NCBI RefSeq assembly: GCF_033343995.1
Contig: NZ_CP137573.1
Location: forward strand, 496,001 to 560,000
DNA from: Streptomyces sp. HUAS YS2
Lineage (GTDB): Bacteria; Actinomycetota; Actinomycetes; Streptomycetales; Streptomycetaceae
Direction: 5' to 3'
DNA: 64,000 nt
Part shown: positions 15,053 to 24,637 of the stretch, piece after piece
How positions within the stretch are numbered: position 1 is the stretch's first letter
How the letters are laid out: every line of letters begins with the position of its first letter
Program-made: the position numbers and the translations under genes
The notes under the pieces: generated by a model
The model's database searches: none
Told to the model about the DNA's origin: nothing
What the model saw: only the letters and a program-made list of their open reading frames with translations

Positions 15053-16255
15053 GTGAGCGACAGGAAGACCGAGGTCTGGGTCGGTATCGACGCGGGCAAG
15101 GGACATCACTGGGGGGCGGCGGTCGATGAGACCGGCGCGACGCTGTGGTCGAAGAAGATCGAGAACGACGAGGCGGCGATCCTGGCCGCGCTTGGCGAGC
15201 TCCTGGACCTGGCGGAGGAAGTCCACTGGGCGGTGGACATCTCCGGCACGTCCTCGGCGCTGCTGCTGGCCCTGCTCGCAGGTCACGGCCAACGGGCGGT
15301 CTACGTGCCCGGACGCACGGTCAACCGCATGGCTGGCGCCTACCGGGGCGAGGCGAAGACCGACGCCCGCGATGCCTACGTGATCGCGGAGACATCCCGC
15401 CACCGCCGGGACTTCGCGATGATCGACGTGCCCGCCCAACTTGCCGCCGATCTGGCACTGTTGACGGCTCGCCGATCCGACTTGATGGCTGACCGGGTAC
15501 GGATGATCAACCGGCTGCGCGATGTCCTGACTGGTGTCTTCCCCGCGCTGGAGCGGGCCTTCGACTACAGCAGCCACAAGGGCGCGCTGGTCCTGCTGAC
15601 CGGCTACCAGCTGCCGGCGGCGATCCGCCGCCGAGGCCGGGCGAGGCTCACGGCGTGGCTGGCCAACCGCGGTGTCCGGGGCGCCGACGCAGTGGCCGCG
15701 ACCGCCTTGGAGGCAGCTCAGGCCCAGCAGACTGCGCTGCCCGGCGAGGACGTCGCGGCCCAGATCGTGGCCGACCTGGCCGAACAGATCCTCACTCTGG
15801 ACGACCGCCTGAAGCGGATCGACAAGCAGATCAGGGAGACGTTCCGCAGCCATCCTCAGGCGGAGATCATCGAGTCCATGCCCGGCATGGGCCCGATACT
15901 CGGGGCCGAGTTCGTCGTCGCCGCCGGCGACCTCGCGGCCTACGCCGACGCCGGACACCTGGCCTCGGCGGCCGGGCTGGTGCCCGTCCCCCGTGACTCG
16001 GGCCGACGCACCGGCAACCTGCACCGACCCAAACGCTACAGCCGCCGCCTGCGTCGGGTGTTCTACATGTCCGCACAGACCAGCATCATCCGCGAAGGAC
16101 CCAACCGGGACTTCTATCTCAAGAAGCGCGGTGAGGGCTGCAAGCACGTCCAGGCAGTCATCGCCCTGGCCCGCCGCCGCGCGAGCGTGCTCTGGGCACT
16201 GCTGCGTGACAGACGGACGTTCACCTCCGCCCCACCGGTCACGCAGGCGGCTTGA
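15053..16255 (+). mobile_element. IS110-family transposase (DEDD/RuvC-like)
   Basis: About 400 residues from GTG at 15053 with GGGAGGAG upstream. The N-terminal RuvC-like domain has VWVGIDAGKGHHWGAAVDE, VHWAVDISGTSSALLLALL and RGEAKTDARDAYVIAETSR with the expected acidic residues. The C-terminal transposase_20 domain has IIESMPGMGPILGAEFV, then LASAAGLVPVPRDSG, and a serine in FYMSAQTS. It appears intact. IS110 elements lack classical inverted repeats, so I cannot fix the ends. The non-coding flank 14846-15052 could contain the bridge RNA known for this family. Confidence 0.85.
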
Positions 16256-16302
16256 CTTCGTCATTGAGACTCCTTTGTCGCGAAGGGCATCGACCGACCG
16301 GG

Positions 16303-17895
16303 TCACCGCAGGGTGAACCGGTCCGGATGAGCCGCCTTCCAGTCGCCCGCCCACGAGTCCGGAACCGATCCGGACGACAGGAGCTGCCCGGGAGCGAGCG
16401 GCTCGTACAGGTCGTCGTGGGCCCGTACGTCGTCGGGGCCGACCCGGCGCAGGAGCAGCCCGGGCGCCAGACCGCCTGGGTCGTCGGCGCCCATGGCGGC
16501 CATGATCTGCAGAGCGCTCTTGACGGTCGCTGCCTGGAAGCGCTGGACGCGCTGTGCCTTGTCCTCGACGTCCAGGGCCCGGGCGCGCCGGCGGTCCTGC
16601 GTGGCGACTCCTACGGGGCACGTGTTGGTGTGGCAGCGCTGGGCCTGGATGCACCCGAGGGCGAACATCATGGCCCTGGCGGAGTTGGTGTAGTCCGCGC
16701 CCTGGATCAGCCTCTTGACGATGTCGCCGCCGGTGGCGACCTTGCCGGAGGCGCCGATCCGGATCCGGTCGCGCAGCCCCGCGCCGACGAGGGCGCGGTG
16801 CACCGTCGTCAGGCCCTCGGTGAGGGGGAGTCCGACGGTGTCGGCGAACTCCAGCGGCGCGGCCCCGGTGCCGCCCTCGGCCCCGTCGACGACGATGAAG
16901 TCGGGGGTGACGTCCTCCTCCAGCATCGCCTTGCAGACGGCGAGGAACTCGCGGCGCGAACCGACGCACAGCTTGAACCCGACCGGCTTGCCCCCGGCGA
17001 GTGCGCGCATCCGGTCGAGGAAGCGCACGAGCTCCCTGGGAGTTCGGTAGACGCGGTGGTACGGCGGCGACATCACGGTGCGGCCCTGCGGGACGCCGCG
17101 GACCGCGGCGATCTCCCGGCCGACCTTGGTGCCGGGCAGGACGCCGCCGATGCCGGGCTTGGCTCCCTGGCTGATCTTCAACAGGACGCAGGCGACCTGG
17201 TCCAGAGCGGCCTTCTCGGCGAACCGGCGCCGGTCGAAGTCGCCGTCCTCGGTGCGGCAGCCGAAGTACCCCGTGCCGATCTCCCAGACGAGGTCGCCGC
17301 CCGGAGCGAGATGGTGCTCCGATATCCCTCCTTCGCCGGTGTCGTGGGCGAAGCCGCCGCGCCGGGCGCCCTCGTTCAGGGCGCGGACCGCCCGGTCGGA
17401 GAGGGAGCCGAAACTCATCGCCGACACGTTGAGCAGGGCCATGTCGTAGGGCTTGCTGCACCCGGGCCCGCCGATCCGGACCCGCGGCGGTTCGGTCGGG
17501 ACCGGGCGCGGAGCCATGGACGGGACGAGGAACTCGGTGCCCGGACGGTCCAGTTGCAGCTCCGTCCCGAAGGGGTCCTCGGCGTCGGTCCCCTTGGCCC
17601 GTTCGTAGACGATGGAGCGCGTGTCACGGTCGAAGGGCGCGCCGTCGACGTTCCGCTCGACGAAGTACTGCTGCACCTCGGGACGGAGCGCCTCCATCGC
17701 GAACCGCAGGTGCCCAAGGAGCGGGTAGTTGCGCAGGATCGAGTGGCGCCGCTGGAGCAGGTCGCGCAATGCCACCGCGGCGAGCAGGAGGGCGGGGCCG
17801 GCCGCGCACCACCACCAAGGGGACACCAGGACGGCCAGGAGGCCGGTGCCGAGGGCGGCGACGGCCGGGATGCCCGCGAAAAGAACGTTCACCAT
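16303..17895 (-). CDS. FMN-binding glutamate-synthase-family protein
   Basis: 530 residues from ATG at 17895 (MVNVLFAGIP). Two N-terminal hydrophobic segments precede the catalytic part. FMN/substrate motifs include MSFGSLSDRAVRALNEGA, KISQGAKPGIGGVLPG and VDGAEGGTGAAPLEFADTVG. The iron-sulfur region QRCHTNTCPVGVATQ has the three-Cys pattern of the 3Fe-4S cluster. This is the single-domain GltB2-like type without the glutaminase domain. Membrane-tethered oxidoreductase; the true substrate is not shown by the sequence. Confidence 0.85.
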   Translation of the reverse strand: MVNVLFAGIPAVAALGTGLLAVLVSPWWWCAAGPALLLAAVALRDLLQRRHSILRNYPLLGHLRFAMEALRPEVQQYFVERNVDGAPFDRDTRSIVYERAKGTDAEDPFGTELQLDRPGTEFLVPSMAPRPVPTEPPRVRIGGPGCSKPYDMALLNVSAMSFGSLSDRAVRALNEGARRGGFAHDTGEGGISEHHLAPGGDLVWEIGTGYFGCRTEDGDFDRRRFAEKAALDQVACVLLKISQGAKPGIGGVLPGTKVGREIAAVRGVPQGRTVMSPPYHRVYRTPRELVRFLDRMRALAGGKPVGFKLCVGSRREFLAVCKAMLEEDVTPDFIVVDGAEGGTGAAPLEFADTVGLPLTEGLTTVHRALVGAGLRDRIRIGASGKVATGGDIVKRLIQGADYTNSARAMMFALGCIQAQRCHTNTCPVGVATQDRRRARALDVEDKAQRVQRFQAATVKSALQIMAAMGADDPGGLAPGLLLRRVGPDDVRAHDDLYEPLAPGQLLSSGSVPDSWAGDWKAAHPDRFTLR

Positions 17896-18095
17896 GCACG
17901 GTCGTCTGTCCCGGATCGGCCGGGTCAAGCGCGTCACGGGCCGGAGCGTCGCGCGCCGCGAGCGCCTCGCACGAGGGACTGCCGAGACCTACGGGCGGGC
18001 TGACCTGCGGCGGCCTGCCGAGACCCGCCCAGGAATCCGAATGCGGCGCGCCGGATGGGGGTTTGCCCCGGGCGAGCCCCGGCTAGACGACCCAT

Positions 18096-18440
18096 ATGAG
18101 TGCTTCGGAGAAGAGCGACCGGGACCCGTCCCGCCGGAGCGGCGCGGACCACGTCCGTCCGGCGGAAGAGATGGACGCCCACGCGGTCGAGAGGCCACGG
18201 CCGGCAGCCACGGGAGCTCTGCGGGCCCTGCCGGCCCCGTTCGCCGAGAAGGCCCGTACGGCCGCGTACGTGGCGCGCGGCACCGGGGGCACGCTGTGGG
18301 CCGCCGTGCGCTCGCACAAGGCGGCGACGGGTGGCGCCGTCGTGGGCGCGACGGCCGCGATCACCGGTGCGTACGCGCTGGGACGACGAGCGAGGCGGCG
18401 CAGCGGGCCGCTGGCCCGGCTCCTCGGATCCCGCTTCTGA
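18096..18440 (+). CDS. Small hypothetical protein with C-terminal helix
   Basis: 114 residues. A polar N-terminal half rich in Asp/Arg/Pro is followed by a helical segment and AATGGAVVGATAAITGAYAL, a single membrane-like helix flanked by RRARRR. Probably a small membrane-associated protein. No family recognised. Confidence 0.55.
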   Translation: MSASEKSDRDPSRRSGADHVRPAEEMDAHAVERPRPAATGALRALPAPFAEKARTAAYVARGTGGTLWAAVRSHKAATGGAVVGATAAITGAYALGRRARRRSGPLARLLGSRF

Positions 18441-18541
18441 GGCGCGAGGAGCGACCCGCGACCCGCCCTGCCCAGGGCCGCTTACCCCCGGCCCGTTCCC
18501 GCCCCCCTTCGGTACCCGTCATCTCTTGGAGGTTGGTACGC

Positions 18542-18712
18542 ATGGTTCCCCTGCTGCTTGTACTCCTTCTCATCCTGCTGCTCTTCGGATTCGGCTTTGC
18601 GGTCAAGGTGCTCTGGTGGATCGCGGTGATCCTGCTCGTGCTGTGGCTGATCGGTTTCGTGGCCCGGCCGAAGGGGCGCACGGGCCGCTGGTACCGCTGG
18701 TACCGCTGGTAG
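18542..18712 (+). CDS. Very small hydrophobic membrane protein
   Basis: 56 residues, ATG at 18542 after GGAGG. Nearly all of residues 1-44 are hydrophobic (two helices), and the C-terminus RTGRWYRWYRW is basic and aromatic. This matches the hydrophobic mini-proteins common in Streptomyces. Function unknown. Confidence 0.7.
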   Translation: MVPLLLVLLLILLLFGFGFAVKVLWWIAVILLVLWLIGFVARPKGRTGRWYRWYRW

Positions 18713-18758
18713 GCGGTTCCGACCACGGCTGGTAGTCGGTTCCGACCACCGCCCGGAC

Positions 18759-18793
18759 GAGCCCGGCACGCTCCGGAAGGAGCTGCCGGGCTC
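18759..18793. terminator. Terminator hairpin
   Basis: GAGCCCGGCA (18759-18768) pairs with TGCCGGGCTC (18784-18793); inside it GCTCC/GGAGC pairs again, giving an almost continuous stem. Confidence 0.75.
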
Positions 18794-19179
18794 GTGCACG
18801 TGCTCAGGCGGTCGCACCAAGTCGTCCTCTGGGGGCTCGGCCGCGGGCCCGCACCCGACCGCTCCGCCGAGCCGTGCACGGCCTTCTCGTCGATCAGCGG
18901 ACGACCGCCGCCATCGCGTGCAGCCGCAGCGCGAGCTAGATCAGGAGGCGCGGGCCAGGCGCGCACGGAACCGGGCCAGGGCCTGTACGGATCCCGCGCA
19001 CAGGGAGTTGCTGCAGATGCGCGCGCGGATACGTACCAGCAGGTGAGGTGCGGGAGGATCGGGTGCCGCCGTAAGGAGTCGCCCCGGATGCCGCGTCGCG
19101 AAGGTCTCGTGGCGTGTGTCGTCACCGACAGGCCGACGAGACCCTCGCTCATACGCCCGGGGCCTTCGGGCCTCCTCGT
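18794..19179. other. Intergenic stretch without recognisable gene
   Basis: Open frames here lack family motifs. I see no repeat or RNA gene. Confidence 0.4.
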
Positions 19180-20940
19180 CTAGGGGCAGCCGGGGCCTGT
19201 GCCGGGGTTGGTGCACTCGTCGACACCCGTACCACCGTCGTTGGTGTTGACGCCCGGGCCGCCGTCGAGCGTGTCCCGGCCGTTGCCTCCGAACAGGGCG
19301 TCGTCACCGCCGCCCCCGGCAAGTGCGTCGTTGCCGGGACCGCCGTGCAGGGTGTCGTTGCCGTCCTCGCCGACGATCCGGTCGTTCCCACTGCCGCCGG
19401 TGAGCGTGTCCCCATCGGCACCGCCGCAGATGACGTCGTCACCACCCTGGCCGTCGACCGTGTCGGACCCGCCGTGGCCCACGATGACGTCGCGCTGCGG
19501 CGTGCCGGAGATCTGGTCGTTGCCGGGGGTCCCCACGATCGTGGGCGACTGACCGAGACAACCCGGCACGACGGTGGTGGTCTGTGCAGCGGTGTCGTTG
19601 GCCTGGTTCGCGTCGGAAACCGCGCCGGCCACCGACGCGGTGTCGCTGTAGAGGCCCTCGGCGGTGGCCGTGGCGGTGATGGTTCTGACCGCGCTGCCCC
19701 CGGAGGCGAGCGTTCCGATGTCGCATGTGACCACTTGCGGCGCGGATCCCGTCACGGTGCATCCACCGGACGCGGACGCGAAGGCGAGCCCGGCAGGCAG
19801 CGTGTCCTTCAGCACGACTCCCTCGGCGGTCTGCGGGCCGTTGTTCGCAGCGGTGAGGGTGTAGGTCACGCTCCCGCCCGCCGGCACAGGGTCCGAGCCG
19901 CTGTCGGACTTCGTCACGCCCAGGTCGGCCTCGGTCACGTCCAACCGCCCGATCTTGGGGGTCTGTAGTTCGGTGAACCAGATGTCACCGTCCGGTCCGG
20001 TGACGACGCTTTCGGGGTCGCTGAACGGGGTGGGCAGCGGGAACTCCGCGAAGACGCCGGCCGTGGTGATCCGCCCGATCTTGCTGCCGCCGAGCTCCGC
20101 GAACCACAGGCTGCCGTCCGGCCCGGAGGCGATCCCCTGCGGGAAGCTGTCCGGCGTGGGAACGGGGTACTCGGTGATGACGCCGGCCTGGGTGACGCGG
20201 CCGATCGTGTTGCCACCATAGGTGGTGAACCACACGTTGCCGTCCGGCCCGCCGGTGATACGAACGGGGCCGCCCTCCTCGTTCGGACGGGGGTACTCGG
20301 TGATGACACCGGCCGGGGTGATCCGGCCGATCTTGTCGTCCGATGTGGTGAACCACAGATTGCCGTCCGCCCCGGCGGTGATGTCGATCGGCTGACTTCC
20401 CGCGGTGGGAAGCGGATACTCGGTGACGGCTCCGGCCGTGGTGATCCGCCCGATCCTGTTGCCGTTGAGCTCGGTGAACCACAGATTGCCGTCCGGCCCG
20501 GCGGTGATGCCGAACGGTTCGCTGACTTCGTCCGGCAGCGGATACTCGGTGACGGCTCCGGCCGTGGTGATCCGCCCGATCCTGCCGAAGCCCTGCTCGG
20601 TGAACCACATATTGCCGTCCGGCCCAGCGGTGATGTCGTACGGGCCGCTGGCGGTGTAGTCGGCGAGGAGCTCGCCGGCCGGGGTCATCCGTCCGATCCT
20701 GTCGACAGCGGGCTCGGCGAACCAGAAGTTGCCGTCCGGCCCGGTGGTGATGTTGTACGGAGCAGCGGCCGGATCGGGCAGGGGGTACTCGACGATCCCG
20801 ACCGCGGCCTGCGCCGGCGACCCCACCAGTGGCAGGCACATCAGCGCCCCGACGAGGAAGCCACTCATGCGGCGTCTGAAGCGGGAGCCCGAGAGGAAGG
20901 ATCTGCCAGCCGGCGGCCCAGTCGCAACGGTTCGAAACAT
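19180..20940 (-). CDS. Secreted Vgb-like beta-propeller with DUF11 and RTX calcium repeats
   Basis: 586 residues. A signal peptide (basic region, hydrophobic SGFLVGALMCLPLVG, cleavage after PAQA) is followed by seven to eight repeats of TAGPDGNxWFTE...IGRIT, the propeller repeat of virginiamycin B lyase-like proteins (about 50-330). A DUF11/CARDB-like domain follows (SVTYTLTAANNGPQTAEGVV). The C-terminus (about 480-580) has GGxGxDxL nonapeptides such as GGSGNDRIVGEDGNDTLHGG, the calcium-binding RTX type. A large extracellular protein. The lyase activity is not established because catalytic residues cannot be placed by eye. Confidence 0.85.
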   Translation of the reverse strand: MFRTVATGPPAGRSFLSGSRFRRRMSGFLVGALMCLPLVGSPAQAAVGIVEYPLPDPAAAPYNITTGPDGNFWFAEPAVDRIGRMTPAGELLADYTASGPYDITAGPDGNMWFTEQGFGRIGRITTAGAVTEYPLPDEVSEPFGITAGPDGNLWFTELNGNRIGRITTAGAVTEYPLPTAGSQPIDITAGADGNLWFTTSDDKIGRITPAGVITEYPRPNEEGGPVRITGGPDGNVWFTTYGGNTIGRVTQAGVITEYPVPTPDSFPQGIASGPDGSLWFAELGGSKIGRITTAGVFAEFPLPTPFSDPESVVTGPDGDIWFTELQTPKIGRLDVTEADLGVTKSDSGSDPVPAGGSVTYTLTAANNGPQTAEGVVLKDTLPAGLAFASASGGCTVTGSAPQVVTCDIGTLASGGSAVRTITATATAEGLYSDTASVAGAVSDANQANDTAAQTTTVVPGCLGQSPTIVGTPGNDQISGTPQRDVIVGHGGSDTVDGQGGDDVICGGADGDTLTGGSGNDRIVGEDGNDTLHGGPGNDALAGGGGDDALFGGNGRDTLDGGPGVNTNDGGTGVDECTNPGTGPGCP

Positions 20941-21764
20941 AGGGCGAGCACCTTTCGGTCACGGTCGTTTCGACCCGTTTCCTACCAGATGGGTGCAGGC
21001 ACGTCAGGGCGGCACACGGGCCCCGCCGGACACATCCGCGCCATCGCCCGGGCGGCGTACCGGTCATCACGGCAGCGCGCCTCTTCGACGGGACGGCCCG
21101 TTGATCAGACGTGTCCGCCGGGTTGGTGACCACTGATGCGATGCGGGACCGGACAGAGCCATTGACACCGACCATCCGCTTCAGGGGGACGGTGCGCCGG
21201 CCACCACCGAACGTCAGAGGCCCTCGCACCGAAGCACCACACCCGCCACCCTGGCGAGACCCGCCCGACGATCCCCCGCATCCCCGCGCACGGAGGCGGA
21301 ACGCCCACGCGGAATCCCAGGACACGCCCGGTCCGGCAGGCCGACACCGCCTCCGACACCGAAGCCAACCGCCGACCGCCGACCGCCGACCGCCGAGGAA
21401 CATCGCCCCGATCGACTAGCTACCAGCGGTTCTGGACCGGTGGGCACGGCCGCCGAGACACTACAGGCCACGCTGGACGGATTGCCGCCGCCCGTGCCGA
21501 GCACGCCGCCAGTCATGCGCGGCGACTCAGTCGACCGCACCGCAATGGTTCTGCGCGAAGCCGGCCACGGCGGCGACCGCGGCCAGGGCGCCGCCGTGGC
21601 CTACCGGCTCAACGTCCCCGCAGAGGTCGACCATTGATGCTCCCGGAACGCGTATCGCGGACGTATCGGAAATCGCATACGCCACCGCAACGGTCTCCCG
21701 TCTTCAGTGGAGTCAGCCCAAGTGCATCAACGGTCAGTTCGTCCATCGGGAAAGGACTGTGATC
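20941..21764. other. 820-bp intergenic region
   Basis: No gene recognised. It contains a short run of the 7-base unit CGCCGAC (about 21366-21394). The segment next to 21765 holds the ribosome site GGAAAGGA of the following gene. Confidence 0.5.
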
Positions 21765-22997
21765 ATGGACTCGGATTCCGTATGCGGTGTCAACCGGCGG
21801 CGGCTGCTCGGGTGGGGCGGGATGGCGGCCGCCGGCGTGGTGGCAGGCGCGTCGCCGGTGGGGGCCCAGCCCGGCCACGCCGACCGGGCCCCGACCAACC
21901 AGATCCCGCCAGACACGCGGCCTGGCGGGGCGTACGACCGGTATGTGGCGAAGTTGGCCGCCGAGGGCAAGTTCTCCGGCGTGGTGCTGTTGTCGCACCG
22001 GGGCCGGACGGTGCTGTCCCGCAGCTACGGCATGGCCGACGAGGCGAAAGGGATCGCCAACCACGAGGGCGTCACGTTCAGCCTCAGTTCGGCCGGTAAG
22101 CCGTTCGGCGCGGTGGCCGTCTTGCAGTTGGCGCAGCAGGGCAAGGTGAAGCTGTCTGACACGGTGGGCGCCCATCTGAGGGGCTTTGCCAAGGAGATCG
22201 CCGAGCAGGTGACCATCCACCACGTGTTGTCCGGCACCTCCGGGCTGGACAGCCCGGATGAGGACGTGCAACGCGTCTTCCAGAGCCGGGACGAGGTGCA
22301 GGACTACTACGAGCAGCGGGCCCGACAGGCGAAGCTGGTGGGCGTCCCGGGCACTCCTGGCACTGGCCATGAGGAGGCGGAGGTCACCATTTCCGCGCTG
22401 ATCGTGGAGGCCGTGACCGGCAGGATGTACTGGGACTACGTGCAGGAGAACATCTTCGAGCGCTGCGGCATGACCGGCTCGGCGTTCTACACCCGGCCGC
22501 AGTGGCTCACCGACGAGCACATCGCGCACCCGTACATGGAACTGGCAGACGGCAGCGTGGTGGACGCCGTCCGCGACCTGAGCAAGAGCAGCCCGGACCC
22601 GAACGTACTCGGCAAGAATCCGGGCCGCGCCTTCATCGATGCCCCCGGGGACGGTGGCTTCGCCACCGCGCCGGATCTGGTCCGGTTCGCGCACGCGCTG
22701 GGCGACGGCACGGTGCTGGACCGGCCTTGGGCCGACGTGCTCACTGCCGCCAAGGTCCCCCATGGGCCTGCGTCGTTCGGGGCGTACGGGATTCCGGTCT
22801 CCATCGTCAACGGCCAGTGGAACTACCAGCGAGCCGGCGGCAACCCCGGTGTCAGGGCGAACTGGGGCATCTACCCGGACACCGGCTGGGTCGGTGTCAT
22901 CCTCAGCAACCGCGACGGCTCGCCGCTGCCAGAGATGATCGGGCAGGAGATGCAGGCCATCACCGGGGGCCCGGTCGGCGCGGGATCGGGTGGCTGA
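21765..22997 (+). CDS. Tat-exported beta-lactamase-fold protein lacking the YxN motif
   Basis: 410 residues, ATG at 21765. A twin-Arg signal NRRRLLGWGGMAAAGVVAGA is followed by a class C beta-lactamase/serine-hydrolase domain. The Ser-x-x-Lys nucleophile is in FSLSSAGKPFGA. Where family members have Y-S-N this protein has PGTGHEEAEVTISALIVEA, so the catalytic Tyr appears missing. A late NGQWNYQRAGGNPG may stand in for the KTG/HxG strand. Either catalytically altered or inactive; the fold assignment is firm. Confidence 0.75.
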   Translation: MDSDSVCGVNRRRLLGWGGMAAAGVVAGASPVGAQPGHADRAPTNQIPPDTRPGGAYDRYVAKLAAEGKFSGVVLLSHRGRTVLSRSYGMADEAKGIANHEGVTFSLSSAGKPFGAVAVLQLAQQGKVKLSDTVGAHLRGFAKEIAEQVTIHHVLSGTSGLDSPDEDVQRVFQSRDEVQDYYEQRARQAKLVGVPGTPGTGHEEAEVTISALIVEAVTGRMYWDYVQENIFERCGMTGSAFYTRPQWLTDEHIAHPYMELADGSVVDAVRDLSKSSPDPNVLGKNPGRAFIDAPGDGGFATAPDLVRFAHALGDGTVLDRPWADVLTAAKVPHGPASFGAYGIPVSIVNGQWNYQRAGGNPGVRANWGIYPDTGWVGVILSNRDGSPLPEMIGQEMQAITGGPVGAGSGG

Positions 22998-22999
22998 GC

Positions 23000-23113
23000 T
23001 ACCGGCACGTTGAGAAGCTCCACGACGACTCCCTCGCCTTCGCCGCCGACATCGACACCAAGTACCGCGAGTCTGAACACGCACCCGTCGTCGCCACCTT
23101 CAACTTCGACTGA
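23000..23113 (+). pseudogene. C-terminal fragment resembling an exonuclease III/EEP nuclease
   Basis: The frame ends DIDTKYRESEHAPVVATFNFD, with S-E-H-A-P-V-V as in the SDHxP motif near the C-terminus of exonuclease III-like nucleases. Nothing upstream continues the domain, since the preceding bases belong to the beta-lactamase-fold gene. A small truncated relic. Confidence 0.5.
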
Positions 23114-23261
23114 ACCGCAGCACTCCCTCCGTCATGTGTCTTGCGGCCGGCCTGGGTTGCTCCACCCGGTCCGATCGCTCGCCTTCCAATCTCAGCGGAT
23201 CCAGTGGCGGCATCCACTCGGTCGCGTCCTCGGCGTGATGGTCGATCGGATCCTCAGCCAT
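23100..23261 (-). pseudogene. Truncated copy of the 32.6-kb DUF5959-like gene start
   Basis: From ATG at 23261 the product starts MAEDPID, identical to the intact gene at 32595, then diverges into an unrelated tail ending VLRFSRS. Its ribosome site GGGAGGGG and upstream region are shared with the other copy (inverted repeat 23240-23335 / 32519-32616). Confidence 0.65.
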
Positions 23262-23335
23262 GACTGCCCCTCCCAACTCGCGCATGCTGACGAACACTAG
23301 TCGCCGGCACGGACACAGGCGGTTGAGGTGTCAGG
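23240..23335 (-). repeat. Inverted duplicate, copy 1 (96 bp)
   Basis: Its complement matches 32519-32616 with three substitutions and one 2-base indel. The repeat carries a promoter region, ribosome site and the first seven codons of a DUF5959-like gene. Confidence 0.85.
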
Positions 23336-23640
23336 CTGCGTGAGCTGCGGGGCGTTCGACGAGGTTTCCTCGTTCGAAGCGGGCTCCGGCACGGACGAGG
23401 GCGACGAGGCGGGGGCATTGACGGCCCCCTACCGCTGCTGAGCGGACTCGACGTCCTTCGTGCGGAGCCGGACAGGGGCGAAGTTGGACTCGATGGGGTT
23501 TGTGGTGCGCAAGTGGATCCAGTGCTCGGCGGGGAAGTCGTAGAACGCCAGCAACTCCTCGACGTCGTCGGTGGGATGCGGGGCGGGGCGGGGTGTGCCG
23601 GTCGCCGGCGGGAAGGTGTCCGTGCCTGCTCAACTCCCGG
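23335..23640 (-). mobile_element. IS256-family transposase C-terminal remnant
   Basis: On the minus strand one frame reads TDDVEELLAFYDFPAEHWIH, then LRTTNPIESNFAPVRLRTKD, the hallmark C-terminal region of IS256/mutator transposases. The end of the frame (Pro-Gln-Leu-Thr-Gln-Pro-Asp) runs into the inverted repeat at 23335. The catalytic N-terminal part is absent. Confidence 0.7.
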
Positions 23641-23710
23641 ATGCCTGGTGCGGATACGCGGCCCGTAGGATGCCGAAGTTCTCACGCATGTTGATCAAGA
23701 AGGAGGGGAC

Positions 23711-24184
23711 ATGCGCAAGCTCTTCGCAACCCTGACGGCGCTGGTAGCGCTGCTGGCCGCCCACCTCGTCACCGCCGCGCCGGCGGGGGCCACAACCATG
23801 TACAACCCAGAAAACGTCTGCGCCACCCCCAAGGGGGGAAGCACGGCCAACGGCACCATCATCACGGTCTGGACCTGCAACGGAAGCGCGCTGCAGGAGT
23901 GGGACTGGAACGGCTCCGCGATTGTGCACCGTGCAAGCCACAAGTGCCTGACCCCCAGTGGCGGCAGTGGCGCAAACGGAACCGTGCTCACGCTGTGGAC
24001 ATGCAACGGAGCCCTGTCGCAGGGCTGGGCGGTGACGCCGAAGGACGTGGGATACTACTGGATCTCCAGCCTCAATGGGGGCGGGTGCATCACTCCCTAC
24101 GGCGGGAGCCTGGCGAACGGGGCCTACCTGACCCTCTGGTCCTGCAACCCGTACGAATACTCCAGCCAGAACTGGTGGCTCTAA
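23711..24184 (+). CDS. Small secreted ricin-type lectin (CBM13) protein
   Basis: 157 residues, ATG at 23711 with AAGGAGG upstream. The signal peptide ends APAGAT. Three beta-trefoil repeats follow, each with a Cys and a TVWTCNG/QEW-type QxW element: VWTCNGSALQEWDW, LTLWTCNGALSQGW and LTLWSCNPYEYSSQNWWL. The whole mature protein is one trefoil with no catalytic domain, so it may be a stand-alone carbohydrate binder or secreted lectin. Confidence 0.85.
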   Translation: MRKLFATLTALVALLAAHLVTAAPAGATTMYNPENVCATPKGGSTANGTIITVWTCNGSALQEWDWNGSAIVHRASHKCLTPSGGSGANGTVLTLWTCNGALSQGWAVTPKDVGYYWISSLNGGGCITPYGGSLANGAYLTLWSCNPYEYSSQNWWL

Positions 24185-24204
24185 CCAAGTAGGCACCGCA
24201 GCAA

Positions 24205-24235
24205 GAGGCCCCTGTCCGGATCCGGCGGGGGCCTC
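24205..24235 (+). terminator. Terminator after the lectin gene
   Basis: GAGGCCCC (24205-24212) pairs with GGGGCCTC (24228-24235), with further pairing of TCCGGA inside. Confidence 0.75.
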
Positions 24236-24343
24236 TGTGCGCGGCCACTCGGGCAGGTAGCGGCGGGATTCTGCCCGAGAGCCTGTCTCCCGGATCATGA
24301 AACGTGATCGCAGCAGTCCTTGGTGTTCCGCTACGGTCCGGGC

Positions 24344-24637
24344 ATGTTCGTTGTCACAGTCACCTACACGGCACTGCTGGACGAAGTGGACCCATAGAGG
24401 CCGGCCCACGGCGACTGGCTGAACCAGCTCATATCCCGGAAATTGCTTCTGGTTGCCGGCCGCCAGGTGCCTCTGGTCGGTGGTGTCTACCTCGCCGCCC
24501 AGATGCCCGCCGAAGAACTTGACCGCCTTCTCGCCACCGACCCGTACGTCCTCAACGACGTCGCCACGCACAGCGTCATGGAGTTCACTCCCCTGCTAGT
24601 CGCGGCCGGTCTGGAGAACCTCCAGACCCAGGAGTGA
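24344..24637 (+). pseudogene. YciI-like protein with in-frame amber stop
   Basis: Begins MFVVTVTYTALLDEVDP, then a TAG at 24395-24397, then continues in the same frame with RPAHGDWLNQLISRKLLLVA, GGVYLAAQMPAEELDRLLA and ATHSVMEFTPLL. These are the usual segments of YciI-like dimeric alpha-beta barrel proteins. The stop falls where family members have a residue before RPAH, so a single substitution has broken the gene. Confidence 0.8.

Noticed and set aside
14987..17461. An 824-codon minus-strand open frame
   Set aside because: Antisense to the IS110 transposase and out of frame with the glutamate-synthase-like gene; low-complexity product.
21366..21394. CGCCGAC 7-base repeats as a possible CRISPR or regulatory array
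   Set aside because: Units are contiguous without spacers; simple short tandem repeat in GC-rich DNA.
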